Both the position numbers and the translations under genes were made by a program. A stretch of DNA of 64,000 nucleotides from Ensifer adhaerens (GTDB lineage Bacteria > Pseudomonadota > Alphaproteobacteria > Rhizobiales > Rhizobiaceae): NCBI RefSeq assembly GCF_001270265.1, contig NZ_LGAP01000014.1, positions 1 to 64,000 on the forward strand, in the 5' to 3' direction. The first letter of the stretch is position 1. Each line of letters starts with the position of its first letter. The notes below the pieces were generated by a model. It worked only from the letters and a program-made list of their open reading frames with translations. It was not told where the DNA came from and did no database searches. Below are positions 34,986 to 44,894 of this stretch, piece by piece.

Positions 34986-35354
34986 ATGAAACTTCCTCTT
35001 CGGCTGCTCTGCCTTGGTCTCGGATGGTTGATGGTCGGCTTTGCCGTCGCCGGCATTTTTCTGCCCGTCTTGCCAACCACACCCTTTCTGCTCCTGGCGG
35101 CGGGCCTGTTTGCGCGCGCGTCGCCGCGACTTGAACGCTGGCTGCTGGAGCACCCGAACTTCGGCCCCTCCTTGCGGCTGTGGCGGGATAAAGGTGCGAT
35201 ACCGGCACGGGCAAAGACCGCCGCCATCGCCCTGATGGTCACGAGCTTCGTCTTTTTCTGCATCGTCAGCAAACCGAGCCTGTCCCTCGCGGCGGTCGTC
35301 GCCGGGGCAATGCTGCTCCCGGCGCTCTTCATCATCACCCGGCCAACCGCCTGA
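34986..35354 (+). CDS. YbaN-family (DUF454) inner-membrane protein
   Basis: A 122-residue small membrane protein with LPLRLLCLGLGWLMVGFAVAGIFLPVLPTTPFLLLAAGLFARASPRLERWLLEHPNFGP, the full DUF454 signature, then two further hydrophobic segments. The biochemical role is unknown. It lies 19 bp after the DUF2161 gene and is convergent with napC. Confidence 0.88.
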   Translation: MKLPLRLLCLGLGWLMVGFAVAGIFLPVLPTTPFLLLAAGLFARASPRLERWLLEHPNFGPSLRLWRDKGAIPARAKTAAIALMVTSFVFFCIVSKPSLSLAAVVAGAMLLPALFIITRPTA

Positions 35355-35394
35355 GGGATCAATCCCTTCTCGGCGCTTTTGCCGGAAGCGACGA

Positions 35395-36090
35395 TCAGAG
35401 ATTGCTGGCGTGAAGCGCCATCATCGCTCGGCGAAGATCGTCGATCGGCGTCATGCCCGTCGTGCTTGTGCCTTCAAGCTCCTTCGGCATCTTCCAGCCG
35501 GGATCGATGCCCTGCATGTTCGGCAGTTCGTGTGCGATGCCCTTGTGGCAGTCGATGCAGGTCGCCTTGCCGGACAGCAGATAGCGCGTGTGAATGTTGG
35601 CCGCACGCTCCGTCTGCTTCTGCAAGTCCATGGCAACGGAGGAATGGCAGTTGCGGCATTCCAGACTGTCGTTCGCCTTTAGCCGGGCCCACTCGTGCTG
35701 GGCCAGCTCGAGCCGCTTTTCGAGAAATTTGGGGCGTGTGTTGATGGTGCCGAAGATCTTGCCCCAGACCTCTTTCGACGCCTGCATCTTGCGGGCGATC
35801 TTGTCGGTCCACTGGTGCGGTACATGGCAGTCGGGACAGGATGCGCGCACGCCGGAACGGTTGGAGAAATGGATCGTGCGCGTCAGCTCCTCATAGACGT
35901 TGTCTTTCATCTCGTGACAGGAGGTGCAGAACTTCTCGGTATTGGTGATCTCCAGCGCCGTATTGAAGGCACCCCAGAACATCACGCCGCCAATGAAGCC
36001 GCCCAGCGTCAGAAAGCCAAGGCTCAGCGTTCCCGCCGGCGTGCTGACAAGTCGCCACGCCCAGAGGATAAGTCTTCGGATCCGCTCCAT
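35395..36090 (-). CDS. napC: Membrane tetraheme cytochrome c NapC
   Basis: A 231-residue NapC/NirT cytochrome that takes electrons from quinol and passes them to the periplasmic NapAB. One N-terminal anchor (about 19-41) is followed by four CxxCH heme sites: C55-H59, C85-H89, C145-H149 and C178-H182. Length and heme spacing are normal. It is the last gene of napEFDABC and follows napB by 4 bp. Confidence 0.95.
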   Translation of the reverse strand: MERIRRLILWAWRLVSTPAGTLSLGFLTLGGFIGGVMFWGAFNTALEITNTEKFCTSCHEMKDNVYEELTRTIHFSNRSGVRASCPDCHVPHQWTDKIARKMQASKEVWGKIFGTINTRPKFLEKRLELAQHEWARLKANDSLECRNCHSSVAMDLQKQTERAANIHTRYLLSGKATCIDCHKGIAHELPNMQGIDPGWKMPKELEGTSTTGMTPIDDLRRAMMALHASNL

Positions 36091-36094
36091 GGGC

Positions 36095-36595
36095 TCACTC
36101 GCTTCCGGCCGGCTTGACGCCGAGTTCGCTCATGTCCTTGAAGACATTGTCGACCAGCGGGCGAACATCCGCCTGCGGCACATGGCACGCCGTGCAGAAA
36201 TAGCGCCGCGGCGAAACGTCGGCGATCATCTGCCCATCGCGCGTCATGTAATGCGTCACGCTGATCATCGGCGCGCCGCTATCCTGCGTGAACTCGCGCT
36301 TGTGACAGGAGAGACAGCGATTGGTATTGACCGAAAGCTGATAGCCCTCGATCGAATGCGGGATGATCGGCGGCTGGTCCGGATAGGCGCGCATCTTGCG
36401 CTTGTCGTCGACCACCCATTTCGGCAAGGTCGCGGCCGCCCCGGTTTCCATCTGCGGTGTCGGACCTTCAAGCTGCGGCACCATTTGCTGGACGACCTGG
36501 GCAATCGCCGTCGTCGCGGCAAACAGCGCGAGGCCGATGGCAACAACCAACCATTCTGGTCGCTTCAAGCGACGGAGACGATCTTGACTGCGCAT
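36095..36595 (-). CDS. napB: Periplasmic nitrate reductase diheme cytochrome c subunit NapB
   Basis: A 166-residue subunit with an N-terminal signal/anchor ([18 protein letters not shown]) and two CxxCH heme sites, C94-H98 (CLSCH) and C134-H138 (CTACH). [19 protein letters not shown] and [21 protein letters not shown] are the NapB text. It receives electrons from NapC and passes them to NapA in the periplasm. Its start lies 31 bp inside the end of napA, so the two are translationally coupled. Confidence 0.95.
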   Translation of the reverse strand: MRSQDRLRRLKRPEWLVVAIGLALFAATTAIAQVVQQMVPQLEGPTPQMETGAAATLPKWVVDDKRKMRAYPDQPPIIPHSIEGYQLSVNTNRCLSCHKREFTQDSGAPMISVTHYMTRDGQMIADVSPRRYFCTACHVPQADVRPLVDNVFKDMSELGVKPAGSE

Positions 36596-39069
36596 TTTTT
36601 GAAATCCGTCTGTTTGGAGATGGGATCCGTTGCGTCGAGTGTCACCTTGTTGATCAGCTGGCTAGCATCGAACCAGGGCACGAAGATCACGCCGGGCGGC
36701 ATGCGATTGCGTCCACGCGTGTCGATGCGCGAGCGGATTTCGCCGCGACGCGACACGATCCGGACTTCCGCCCCCTGATTGATGCCGCGTTTGCGGGCGT
36801 CGTCCGCGTTCATGAAACAGCGGGCGCCGGGAAACGCACGGTAGAGTTCCGGCACGCGCATCGTCATCGAACCGGAATGCCAGTGTTCGAGCACGCGACC
36901 CGTCACCAGCCAGAGGTCGAACTCCTCGTCGGGCGATTCCGCTGGCGGCTCGTAGGGCACGGCGAGAATGATCGCCTTGCCGTCCGGGCGGCCGTAGAAT
37001 TTGACGCCCTCGCCGGCTTTGACATAGGGGTCGTAGCCCTCGCGATAGCGCCAGCGCGTCTCCTTGCCGTCGACCACTGGCCAGCGCAGGCCACGCTCCT
37101 CATGGTAGCGGTCGTAGGGCGCCAGATCGTGCCCATGGCCGCGACCGAAGGTGGCATACTCCTCGAACAGCCCCTTCTGGAGATAGAAGCCGAAGGCTTC
37201 GGCCTCGTTGTTGGCGTAGTCGCCGCTGACTTCGCTCAACGGGAAACGATCGACCTCGCCGTTCTGGAACAGGACGTCATGCAGGGTCTTGCCCCTAAAC
37301 TGCGGATTGGCCGCGAGGATTTCGGCCGGCCAGACTTCGTCGGTGATGAAGCGCTTGGAGAATTCGACCATCTGCCAGAGGTCCGAGCGGGCCTCGCCCG
37401 GTGCCTGCACCAGTTGGTGCCAGACATGGGTCCGCCGCTCGGCATTGCCGTATGCGCCTTCCTTCTCCACCCACATCGCCGCCGGAAGGATGAGGTCGGC
37501 GCTCATCGCCGTGATCGTCGGATAGGCATCCGAGACAACGATGAAATTCTCCGGATTTCTATAACCCTGGTAGGTTTCGTTGCTGGTGTTGGGGGCGGCC
37601 TGGACGTTGTTGTTGACCTGGACCCAGTAGAAGCTGAGCTTTCCGTCCTTCAGCATCCGGTCCTGCTCGACGGCATGATAACCAGGCTTTTCCGGGATGA
37701 TCCCATGCGGGATGCGCCAGATCTCCTCGGCGTGTTTGCGATGCTCCGGATTGGTCACGGTCATGTCGGCGGGCAAACGATGGGCGAAGGTGCCGACCTC
37801 GCGCGCCGTGCCGCAGGCGGACGGCTGGCCTGTCAGCGAGAACGGGCTGTTGCCGGGTTCCGAGATTTTTCCGGTCAGAAGGTGAATGTTGTAGACCATC
37901 TGGTTCGCCCAGACGCCCCGCACATGCTGGTTGAAGCCCATGGTCCACAGTGACATGACCTTGCGCTGCGGATCGGCATAAAGCTCGGCCAGTTCCTCTA
38001 GGAAAGCCGGATCGACGCCGGTCAGTTCGGCCGTCTTCTCCAGGGTGTATTCCGAGACGAAGGCCTTGAACGCCTCGTAGTCCATCGGCTCCATCTTGCC
38101 GGGGTCGGATGAATTGGCCGCCTTGACCTCGATCGGATTGTCCGGACGCAGGCCGTAGCCGATGTCGGTGACGCCGCGCATGAAGGTGGTGTGTTTCTGA
38201 ACGAAGTCCTCGTTCACCCGGCCCTTCTCGATGATGTAGTTGGCGATGTAATTCAGGATCGCCAGATCGGTGCCGGGCTTGAAGACCACCGGGATGTCGG
38301 CGAGGTCCATGCTGCGGTGGGTGAAGGTCGACAGCACCGCCACCTTCACATGCGGCTGCCCAAGCCGACGGTCGGCAAGCCGGGTCCACAGGATCGGATG
38401 CATCTCCGCCATGTTCGAGCCCCAGAGCACGAAGGCGTCCGCATGCTCGAAGTCGTCGTAGCAGCCCATCGGCTCGTCCATGCCGAAGGTGCGCATGAAG
38501 GCATAGGCCGCCGAGGCCATGCAATGGCGGGCATTGGGGTCGAGATTGTTCGAGCGGAAACCAGCCCGCATCAGCTTCGTTGCCGCATAGCCCTCGAAGA
38601 TCGTCCACTGGCCGGAACCGAACATGCCGACAGCCGTCGGTCCCTTTTCCTTCAGCACCTTCTTGCACTGCTCGGCCATCACGTTGAAGGCCTCGTCCCA
38701 GCTCACTGGCTCGAACTCGCCGTCCTTGCTGTAGGCGCCGTTCAGCTTGCGCAGCAGCGGCGTCTTCAGCCGGTCGGAGCCGTACATGATCTTGGAGAGG
38801 AAATAGCCCTTGATGCAGTTGAGGCCGCGGTTGACCTCGGCCTGCATGTCGCCATGGGTCGCAACGACCTGCCCCTCCTTGACCCCGACCATCACGCCGC
38901 AGCCGGTGCCGCAGAAGCGACAGGGCGCCTTCGACCACTTGATCTCGAGCGCGCTGATACCTCCGGGCACAGGTTGAGCGGCTGCGGGCAATGCAATGCC
39001 GGCGGTAGCGGCGGCGATGCCGGCCGCGTGCGCCTTCAGAATGTCACGCCGCGTCAGTTCGGTGGTCAT
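36565..39069 (-). CDS. napA: Periplasmic nitrate reductase catalytic subunit NapA
   Basis: An 834-residue molybdopterin enzyme that reduces nitrate to nitrite in the periplasm. The Tat signal is [21 protein letters not shown], cleaved after AAAQ. The [4Fe-4S] cysteines are C50, C53, C57 and C85, and the molybdenum ligand is C183 in [13 protein letters not shown]. Length and motifs are complete. AAGGAG lies 8 bp before ATG 39069, which is inside the end of napD (26 bp overlap). Energy-conserving or redox-balancing use depends on growth conditions not visible here. Confidence 0.97.
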   Translation of the reverse strand: MTTELTRRDILKAHAAGIAAATAGIALPAAAQPVPGGISALEIKWSKAPCRFCGTGCGVMVGVKEGQVVATHGDMQAEVNRGLNCIKGYFLSKIMYGSDRLKTPLLRKLNGAYSKDGEFEPVSWDEAFNVMAEQCKKVLKEKGPTAVGMFGSGQWTIFEGYAATKLMRAGFRSNNLDPNARHCMASAAYAFMRTFGMDEPMGCYDDFEHADAFVLWGSNMAEMHPILWTRLADRRLGQPHVKVAVLSTFTHRSMDLADIPVVFKPGTDLAILNYIANYIIEKGRVNEDFVQKHTTFMRGVTDIGYGLRPDNPIEVKAANSSDPGKMEPMDYEAFKAFVSEYTLEKTAELTGVDPAFLEELAELYADPQRKVMSLWTMGFNQHVRGVWANQMVYNIHLLTGKISEPGNSPFSLTGQPSACGTAREVGTFAHRLPADMTVTNPEHRKHAEEIWRIPHGIIPEKPGYHAVEQDRMLKDGKLSFYWVQVNNNVQAAPNTSNETYQGYRNPENFIVVSDAYPTITAMSADLILPAAMWVEKEGAYGNAERRTHVWHQLVQAPGEARSDLWQMVEFSKRFITDEVWPAEILAANPQFRGKTLHDVLFQNGEVDRFPLSEVSGDYANNEAEAFGFYLQKGLFEEYATFGRGHGHDLAPYDRYHEERGLRWPVVDGKETRWRYREGYDPYVKAGEGVKFYGRPDGKAIILAVPYEPPAESPDEEFDLWLVTGRVLEHWHSGSMTMRVPELYRAFPGARCFMNADDARKRGINQGAEVRIVSRRGEIRSRIDTRGRNRMPPGVIFVPWFDASQLINKVTLDATDPISKQTDFKKCAVKIVSVA

Positions 39070-39331
39070 CGTCCATCACTCCTTCCGTTTCGACATGTTC
39101 GAACACCATGTTGGCCGCCACCACGCCCTCAAGCGTGGAGATCGTCGACAAGCATTCGCCAAGCATGCCGGTATTCGTTCCCTCGATGACGACGACAATC
39201 TTGCCGCCCTCATGCCCGTAGACCTCAACATTTTCCATGCGCGCCAGCGCGGCAAGCACGGCATCCTTCATCGCTGGAAGAGCGACTACGACAGCGCTTG
39301 AGATATGATATTGCCGGGGGACATCAGGCAT
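39044..39331 (-). CDS. napD: NapD chaperone for NapA
   Basis: A 95-residue cytoplasmic chaperone that binds the NapA Tat signal before export. The frame is open to 39631 but the family start is ATG 39331: [44 protein letters not shown] is the full NapD ferredoxin-fold text. It overlaps napF by 8 bp and napA by 26 bp. Confidence 0.93.
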   Translation of the reverse strand: MPDVPRQYHISSAVVVALPAMKDAVLAALARMENVEVYGHEGGKIVVVIEGTNTGMLGECLSTISTLEGVVAANMVFEHVETEGVMDDDHRTDAA

Positions 39332-39818
39332 GAACGCTCTCCTCAAGTCGCTGGGCAATACCGATGGCGCCGACCGGGCAGACCCCGACGCAGGCACCAC
39401 ACCCGCTGCAACTGTCGACGTCCACCTCCGGCAGAAACGGCCCACCGGTCCGAGGCCGAAAGCGGATCGCCTGCTCAGGACAGGCATCGCGGCAGGATTG
39501 GCAGGCGACGTTGTTTTTCGCCAGGCAGCCGTCGGCGATGGCAACGACATGGGCAAGGCGCGCCGCGCCCTCCAACACAAATACCGGCTCCGGGCAGGCC
39601 CGTGCGCAATCGCCGCAGAACGTGCATTCACCGCCTGAAAAATCGAGCGACGGACGCTCGTCCGTAAGCGAGATGATGTGCGTGGGACACTGCTCTACGC
39701 AACGGCCGCAACCGGTACATGATGTCAAGCTTTCAAGCGTGACGCCCGGCGGCAGGATGCGCCTTCGCTCCGCCTGCCGGCCCAGGAATAATCCGCGTCT
39801 GGTTGTCATCGCCCCCAT
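39324..39818 (-). CDS. napF: NapF ferredoxin-type protein
   Basis: A 164-residue cytoplasmic iron-sulfur protein thought to help load or activate NapA. Cysteine clusters are CTGCGRCVEQCP (about 35-46), CTFCGDCARACP (about 67-78), CQSCRDACP (about 103-111) and CSGCGACVGVCP (about 136-147), consistent with several [4Fe-4S] centres. ATG 39818 has GAGG 6 bp upstream; an internal ATG at 39809 is the alternative. It begins 8 bp after the napE stop. Confidence 0.93.
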   Translation of the reverse strand: MGAMTTRRGLFLGRQAERRRILPPGVTLESLTSCTGCGRCVEQCPTHIISLTDERPSLDFSGGECTFCGDCARACPEPVFVLEGAARLAHVVAIADGCLAKNNVACQSCRDACPEQAIRFRPRTGGPFLPEVDVDSCSGCGACVGVCPVGAIGIAQRLEESVHA

Positions 39819-39826
39819 CGATCACC

Positions 39827-40051
39827 TCAATGCCCGAGCGGGCCCGGAGGGCCGTAAACGATTTGCAGCATCCAGATGATGAAGCCGTAACCGCCGACCA
39901 CGCCGACGGCAACCAGCGGCCAGATGCCGAAGGCCAGGACAAGGAAAGTCAGAAGCTCCTGACGCCGGCGAGATCGCGGCTCCTGCTCGGTCACGTGCTG
40001 TGGAGGTACCTCTGACACGTCAGGCTCCCGATCTTGTTGATCCGAAAGCAT
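39827..40051 (-). CDS. napE: NapE small membrane protein
   Basis: A 74-residue protein, first gene of the nap operon. The frame is open to 40120, but ATG 40051 gives the family form: a charged N-terminus (SDQQDREPDVSEVPPQHVTEQEPRSRRRQEL) and one membrane span (LTFLVLAFGIWPLVAVGVVGGYGFIIWML). NapE is found with nap operons in alphaproteobacteria; its role is not settled. Confidence 0.88.
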   Translation of the reverse strand: MLSDQQDREPDVSEVPPQHVTEQEPRSRRRQELLTFLVLAFGIWPLVAVGVVGGYGFIIWMLQIVYGPPGPLGH

Positions 40052-40227
40052 AGTAACAACCCGTGACAGAAAATAAAGCGGAACAAACTGTACTTTTATA
40101 ATCAAGAATAAAAATAACATCTGTCAATTCAAAGGGATATTTCCCCTAGGAATTACAGTGGTTCTTTGGGGAAGAGAGAACAAAGGCCAAACTTAGTATT
40201 TTCGTAAATCACAATATGAGGAGAACA
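40052..40227. promoter_or_regulatory. AT-rich upstream region of the nap operon
   Basis: This stretch is much richer in A+T than its surroundings and must hold the napE promoter on the minus strand. On that strand TTGACA (revcomp of TGTCAA at 40112-40117) is followed after 17-18 bp by a weak TGATTA/GATTAT, a possible sigma-70 promoter. An ATCAA half-site (40101-40105) is present, but no complete TTGAT-N4-ATCAA FNR/FixK box. Confidence 0.35.
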
Positions 40228-40462
40228 ATGAAAGAACGATCGCCGGTGACGGCACCTTGAGGAGGATGCCAGCCGTGCACGCCTTGTCGACTTCGAAGCC
40301 ATTGGTTTTTGGGAGCAACTCGACGATTCGTCGTTTCGCCGCTGGACCATTCGCCAAAGCCGACGCGCTGTAGCGCGACAATACTATGTGCCTTCAAACG
40401 TTCTCACCGCCGTCATCGTGGTGCGCAAGCCGTCGCGCCCCATCGCCACGATTGCCGGTTGA
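40228..40462 (+). pseudogene. Frameshifted or shifted-frame small gene, unknown function
   Basis: ATG 40228 has an excellent ribosome-binding site (GAGGAGAACA) but its frame stops at TGA after ten codons (MKERSPVTAP). One base over, the frame is open from 40250 to TGA 40460-40462 and reads as a natural protein end: SRARLVDFEAIGFWEQLDD, then RRAVARQYYVPSNVLTAVIVVRKP. Joining the two frames by a +1 shift at CCT TGA would give about 77 residues. Either one base was lost or gained, or a programmed +1 shift occurs. I do not recognise the family. Confidence 0.38.
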
Positions 40463-40541
40463 CAACCAGCCTGAGATGAGGACACATATTGCATTACAAA
40501 GGGATCAATTCCTTAATAAAGGAATATACGGAGGATCAGGA

Positions 40542-41021
40542 GTGCCGGACTTGCTTGTGAGCTTGTATTCGCCGACGCTCGCCAATCTCAAGCGGAAAAC
40601 CGACGCGGCCGGCATTCGCATTCGCCCGGCGCTTCCGCCCGAAATGCATGTCGTCGTCGAATGGGTAAGGCAGAACTTCAGTGACAATTGGGCAAGCGAG
40701 GTTTCCGTCGCGTTCTCCCGCCGGCCGATCGCCTGCCTGATCGCAGTGGAGGATGGAAAGCTGCTCGGCTTTGCCTGCTACGACACGACGGCGCGCGGCT
40801 TCTTCGGCCCGACCGGGGTCGCCGGCGAAAGTCGTGGCCGCGGTATTGGCGTCGATCTGCTGACCGCATCGCTGGAGACCATGAAGACGCTTGGACATGC
40901 CTATGCCTTCGTCGGCGATGCCGGTCCGGTCGATTTCTACGCCAACACCATCGGCGCCGTTGCCATCCCCGCCGCCGACAAAGGCATCTACGAAGGCATG
41001 CTTCGTAGTCCATCCAAATAA
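40542..41021 (+). CDS. GNAT-family N-acetyltransferase
   Basis: A 159-residue acetyltransferase. The frame is open to 40386, but GTG 40542 has GGAGG at a good distance and begins the conserved text (VPDLLVSLYSPTLANL). GFACYDTTARGFFGPTGVAGESRGRGIGVDLLTASL (about 75-110) is the acetyl-CoA pyrophosphate loop with RGRGIG. The acceptor is unknown. It is 24 bp upstream of a NagZ-like glycosidase and an Opp-type importer in the same direction, so acetylation of an imported amino sugar is a reasonable guess. Confidence 0.82.
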   Translation: MPDLLVSLYSPTLANLKRKTDAAGIRIRPALPPEMHVVVEWVRQNFSDNWASEVSVAFSRRPIACLIAVEDGKLLGFACYDTTARGFFGPTGVAGESRGRGIGVDLLTASLETMKTLGHAYAFVGDAGPVDFYANTIGAVAIPAADKGIYEGMLRSPSK

Positions 41022-41045
41022 TCACCTGAACATCGGAGCTTTCCC

Positions 41046-42068
41046 ATGGCATCGACGCCGCTCGCCCTTTTCGTCGGGCTTCCAAACCCGACACTCTCGG
41101 GCGACGAATTCGCCCTGTTTCGCGAGACCAATCCACTGGGCCTCTTCGTCGGTCGGCGCAACCTGCGCGAGCCCGGTCAGGTCAGGGTCCTGATCGAACG
41201 CTTCCGCGAGGCCGTTGGCCGCGAAGACGCGCCTGTCTTCACCGACCAGGAGGGCGGCCGTGTTCAGCATCTCGACGCCGGTCCTTGGCCGCTTTTCCGC
41301 AGCTTCGGTCAATTCGCCGAACTTGCCCGCCATGACCCTGCCCTCGGCAAAAAGGCGCTTCGTCTTTCGTCGCAGGCGATGGGAACGATGATGACCGAAC
41401 TTGGCCTCACCAGCGGCTGCTCGCCGGTTCTCGATCTCGTCTTCGAAACGACCAGTTCCGTCATCGGTGCGCGCTCCTTCGGTTCGGACCCGGATTTCAT
41501 CGCCGCCCTCGGCCGCGAGGTGGTCGATGGTCTGCTGGAGACCGGCAACATGCCTGTGATGAAGCACATCCCCGGCCACGGCCGCGCGACACGCGATTCC
41601 CATAAGGAACGCCCGGTCGTCGACGCATCGCGCGAAACGCTCGTCGCAACCGACTTCAAGCCTTTCGTTGCCCTTAAGGATACGCCCTGGGCGATGGTCG
41701 CCCACGTCGTCTACTCCGCCTACGACAACGAGCTGCCGGCCTCGATCTCGCCGACGATGCACGAAGTCATCCGCAAGGACATGGGCTACGAGGGCGTGCT
41801 GGTCTCCGATTGCATCTTCATGGAATCGCTACGCGGCTCCCTGCCAGAGCGGGTGAAGCAGGTGCTCGACGCCGGCTCGGACGTAGCACTTCACAGCCAC
41901 GGCGATCTTGCCGAGAGCGAGGCCGCCGCCAAGGCTGCCCGCCCGCTGACAGAGGCCGCCCAGAGACGCATCGCCGCCGGCCAGAGCCGGATCGGCAAGC
42001 TCAAGGTCGATGTTCGCGCGGCGCACGCCGAAGTCGAAGAAATGTTCAAGAGCGTCCTCGTCGCCTGA
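41046..42068 (+). CDS. Glycoside hydrolase family 3, NagZ-like beta-N-acetylhexosaminidase
   Basis: A 340-residue single-domain GH3 enzyme. TDQEGGRVQ (about 66-74) and MKHIPGHGRATRDSH (about 172-186) give the substrate site and the catalytic histidine loop of NagZ-type enzymes; the nucleophile is D255 in VLVSDCIF. NagZ proteins release N-acetylglucosamine from muropeptides or chito-oligosaccharides, some by phosphorolysis. The usual SDDLxM text is SDCIFM here and the loop is KHIPGHG, so it is a divergent branch. No signal peptide is seen, so it acts in the cytoplasm on imported material. Confidence 0.85.
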   Translation: MASTPLALFVGLPNPTLSGDEFALFRETNPLGLFVGRRNLREPGQVRVLIERFREAVGREDAPVFTDQEGGRVQHLDAGPWPLFRSFGQFAELARHDPALGKKALRLSSQAMGTMMTELGLTSGCSPVLDLVFETTSSVIGARSFGSDPDFIAALGREVVDGLLETGNMPVMKHIPGHGRATRDSHKERPVVDASRETLVATDFKPFVALKDTPWAMVAHVVYSAYDNELPASISPTMHEVIRKDMGYEGVLVSDCIFMESLRGSLPERVKQVLDAGSDVALHSHGDLAESEAAAKAARPLTEAAQRRIAAGQSRIGKLKVDVRAAHAEVEEMFKSVLVA

Positions 42069-42103
42069 CGGGACGCCTTTCACCAAGCAAGGGGGGAGAA
42101 ATC

Positions 42104-43753
42104 ATGAAAAAATCCATTCTCTGGGCAGCGACCGCGTTGACCCTTTTCGCTGCACCGGCCATGGCGCAGTCGGTCCTGACGGTCAACATCGAGCCGGCCA
42201 CGACCTGGGTTCGCAACTTCAACCCGTTCAACCAGACATCGGCGCGTCAGAGCGCGCTCGATTTCATCTATGAGCCGCTGGTCGTCTTCAATCGCTTTGA
42301 CGACAACAAGCCGGTCTTCCGCCTCGCCGAAAGCTTCAAGCTTGCCGACGATCTGAAGAGCATCGAGTTCACGCTGCGCCCCAACCTGAAATGGTCGGAC
42401 GGCAAGCCGCTGACGGCCGCCGACGTCAAGTTCACCTACGACTACCTGAAGAAGTTCCCCGCGCTCGATTTCGTCAGCATCTGGACCTTCATCACCGGCG
42501 TCGAGGCCGTCGACGGCCAGACCGTGCGCTTCACGCTCGCTAACCCGAGCTCGCTTGCCGGCGAACAGCTGGCGCAGCTGCCGATCGTGCCGGAGCATGT
42601 CTGGAAGGATATCGCCGAGCCGGTGACCTTTGCCAACGAGACACCGGTCGGCAGCGGTCCGATGACGGAAATCCCGCGCTTCACCGGCCAGACCTATGAC
42701 CAGTGCCGCAACCCGCACTACTGGGATGCAGCGACGCTGAAGGTCGATTGCATGCGCTTCCCACAGCTGGCCGACAACAACCAGATCCTGACCGCGACCG
42801 CGTCCGGCACCCTCGACTGGGGTGTTTCCTTCATCCCGGATATCGAGAATGTCTACGTCGCCAAGGACCCGGAACACTACCATTTCTGGTACTCGCCGAG
42901 CAGCATGGTGGCCTTCCTGTTCAACCAGGAAACCGCCAACGAGAACAACCGCAAGGCCTTCAACGACGTAAAATTCCGCCGCGCGGCCAGCATGGCGCTC
43001 GATCGCGGCACCATGGTGGACGTGGCCGGCTACGGCTATCCGACGCTCAACGAAGACCCGGCCGGCATGGGCGAACTCTATAAGAGCTGGGCTGATCCGT
43101 CGGTCGCGACCGACTTCGGCACCTATGGCAAATACGACGCCGATGCCGCCAAGGCTCTGCTCGACGAGGCCGGCTATGTCGACAAGGACGGCGACGGCTT
43201 CCGCGACAATCCGGACGGTAGCAAGATCTCCTTCTCGATCATCGTGCCGAGCGCATGGACCGACTGGATCGATACGGTGACGATTGCCGTCGAAGGCCTG
43301 CAGGCCGTCGGCCTCGATGCCAAGATCGAAACGCCAGAGGAAGCCGTCTGGACCGGCAACCTCATCAACGGTACGTTCGACGCGGCGATCAACAGCCTGC
43401 CGGCGTCCGCCTCGCCCTACTATCCCTATAAGCGCGCCTTCAGCGCTTCGGACAGGGGCAAGACGCGCTTCACCGCGCAGCGCTGGTTCAATGCCGACGT
43501 CGAGACGCTTCTGACCGAGTTCACCCACACGGCTGACCTCGCCAAGCAGAAGGAAGCCATGAACAGGGCTCAGCGCATCGTCGCCGAGAACCTGCCGATC
43601 ATGCCGGTCTTCAACAATCCGAACTGGTACCAGTACAACACCAAGCGCTTCAAAGGCTGGGTGACGGCTGAGACCCCGTTCGTCAATCCGTCGATCTCGC
43701 GGACCAATCCGGCGCGCCTGCTGCATCTGCTCGCGCTCGAGCCGGTCAACTAA
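42104..43753 (+). CDS. Opp/Dpp-family ABC transporter substrate-binding protein
   Basis: A 549-residue SBP_bac_5-type periplasmic protein. ATG 42104 follows a strong GGGGGGAG, and residues 1-22 (MKKSILWAATALTLFAAPAMAQ) are a signal peptide. FNPFNQTSARQSALDFIYEPLVVFNR and FTLRPNLKWSDGKPLTAADVKFTYDYLKK are family hallmarks. Family members bind peptides, but some bind cello- or chito-oligosaccharides; with GNAT and NagZ-like genes upstream, a hexosamine-containing ligand is likely. A hairpin with a T-tract follows the stop. Confidence 0.88.
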   Translation: MKKSILWAATALTLFAAPAMAQSVLTVNIEPATTWVRNFNPFNQTSARQSALDFIYEPLVVFNRFDDNKPVFRLAESFKLADDLKSIEFTLRPNLKWSDGKPLTAADVKFTYDYLKKFPALDFVSIWTFITGVEAVDGQTVRFTLANPSSLAGEQLAQLPIVPEHVWKDIAEPVTFANETPVGSGPMTEIPRFTGQTYDQCRNPHYWDAATLKVDCMRFPQLADNNQILTATASGTLDWGVSFIPDIENVYVAKDPEHYHFWYSPSSMVAFLFNQETANENNRKAFNDVKFRRAASMALDRGTMVDVAGYGYPTLNEDPAGMGELYKSWADPSVATDFGTYGKYDADAAKALLDEAGYVDKDGDGFRDNPDGSKISFSIIVPSAWTDWIDTVTIAVEGLQAVGLDAKIETPEEAVWTGNLINGTFDAAINSLPASASPYYPYKRAFSASDRGKTRFTAQRWFNADVETLLTEFTHTADLAKQKEAMNRAQRIVAENLPIMPVFNNPNWYQYNTKRFKGWVTAETPFVNPSISRTNPARLLHLLALEPVN

Positions 43754-43768
43754 TACCCCCAGGACTGG

Positions 43769-43802
43769 CGGGAGCGGCTCATCACCGGGCCGCTCCCGTT
43801 TT
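43769..43802 (+). terminator. Hairpin with T-tract after the Opp binding-protein gene
   Basis: Perfect 10 bp stem CGGGAGCGGC / GCCGCTCCCG (43769-43778 and 43789-43798), 10-base loop, then TTTT. This has the form of an intrinsic terminator, yet the permease genes of the same operon follow, so partial termination or message protection is likely. A second promoter before 43916 is possible. Confidence 0.65.
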
Positions 43803-43915
43803 CGCGCCGGCCTCTGCAGCAGATCTGCTCCAGGATAAAGGCTTGCGCCGTTTCAAAGCGTTTCTGCCGCCTTGCCTGCCGGTAACAGGGTCAAGGCGCA
43901 GTCGATGGAGTCCCC

Positions 43916-44893
43916 ATGGCTTTCCTGCTTCGCCGCCTATGTTTTTATCTGGCAGCCTTCCTCGCGGCGGCAACGATCAACTTCTTCCTGCCGCGGCTGA
44001 TGCCGGGCGACCCCGTGCAGATCATGTTTTCGAGCGCGGGTGCGGAACTTCCGCCCGAAAGCCTGCAGGCGCTGAAACTCACCTTCGGCTTCGTCGACGG
44101 CCCGCTCTGGCAGCAATATCTGACCTATCTCGGCAGCATCTTCAGCGGCGATCTCGGCCGCTCGATCAAGTATTTCCCGCTGCCGGTGACGACGGTTCTC
44201 GGCAACGCCCTGATTTGGACGGTCGGCCTGATGGGCACGGCGACGATCGTCAGCTTCACGCTTGGAACCTTCCTTGGCATTCTCGCGGCCTGGCGCCGCG
44301 GCAGCCTGTTTGACGTCATCGTTTCGGTCGGCGCGATCTTCGCAACCTCGGTTCCGGCCGTCGTCACCTCGCTGATCGTCGTGTTCTTCTTCGGCTTCAC
44401 GCTCAACTGGTTCCCGACGGGCTACGCCGCCGATCCGGCGCTCGACCCGGCCTTTACGCTGCAATATCTCGGCAGCGTGCTCTATCACGGCATCCTGCCG
44501 ATGCTGACGCTCTGCACGGTGCTAACAGGCGGTTTCGCCGTCACCATGCGCAACAACATGATCAACCTGCTCGGCGAGGACTATATCATCATGGCCCGCG
44601 CCAAGGGGCTTTCGGACAGCCATGTGATGCTCTGGTACGCGGCGCGCAATGCGCTGCTGCCGACCGTATCGAGCCTTGCCATCGCCATCGGCACGATCCT
44701 CGGCGGTTCGCTGGTCACCGAAGTTGTGTTCAACTATCCGGGCCTCGGTAACATTCTCTATCAGGCGATCCTCGCCCGAGATTATCCGGTCATCCAGGGG
44801 CAACTGCTGATCATGACCGCGACCATGCTCGTCGCCAATTTCATCGTCGATGTCAGCTATGTGCTGCTCGACCCCCGGCTGAAGAGGGCGTGA
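43916..44893 (+). CDS. Opp/Dpp-family ABC transporter permease (DppB type)
   Basis: A 325-residue inner-membrane permease. The N-terminal FLLRRLCFYLAAFLAAATINFFLPRLMPGDP is the DppB start, followed by about six spans. The coupling loop is GEDYIIMARAKGLSDSHVMLWYAARNALLP (about 220-249), and VVFNYPGLGNILYQAILARDYPVIQG is conserved near the end. It pairs with the DppC-type permease, which begins one base after its stop. Confidence 0.92.
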   Translation: MAFLLRRLCFYLAAFLAAATINFFLPRLMPGDPVQIMFSSAGAELPPESLQALKLTFGFVDGPLWQQYLTYLGSIFSGDLGRSIKYFPLPVTTVLGNALIWTVGLMGTATIVSFTLGTFLGILAAWRRGSLFDVIVSVGAIFATSVPAVVTSLIVVFFFGFTLNWFPTGYAADPALDPAFTLQYLGSVLYHGILPMLTLCTVLTGGFAVTMRNNMINLLGEDYIIMARAKGLSDSHVMLWYAARNALLPTVSSLAIAIGTILGGSLVTEVVFNYPGLGNILYQAILARDYPVIQGQLLIMTATMLVANFIVDVSYVLLDPRLKRA

Positions 44894-44894
44894 G

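Noticed and set aside
40095-40110. FNR/FixK-type box upstream of napE
   Set aside because: Only the ATCAA half-site is present; the partner half (ACTTT) does not match TTGAT.
42080-43726. 548-residue minus-strand frame
   Set aside because: Antisense of the Opp binding protein, which has a signal peptide and family motifs.
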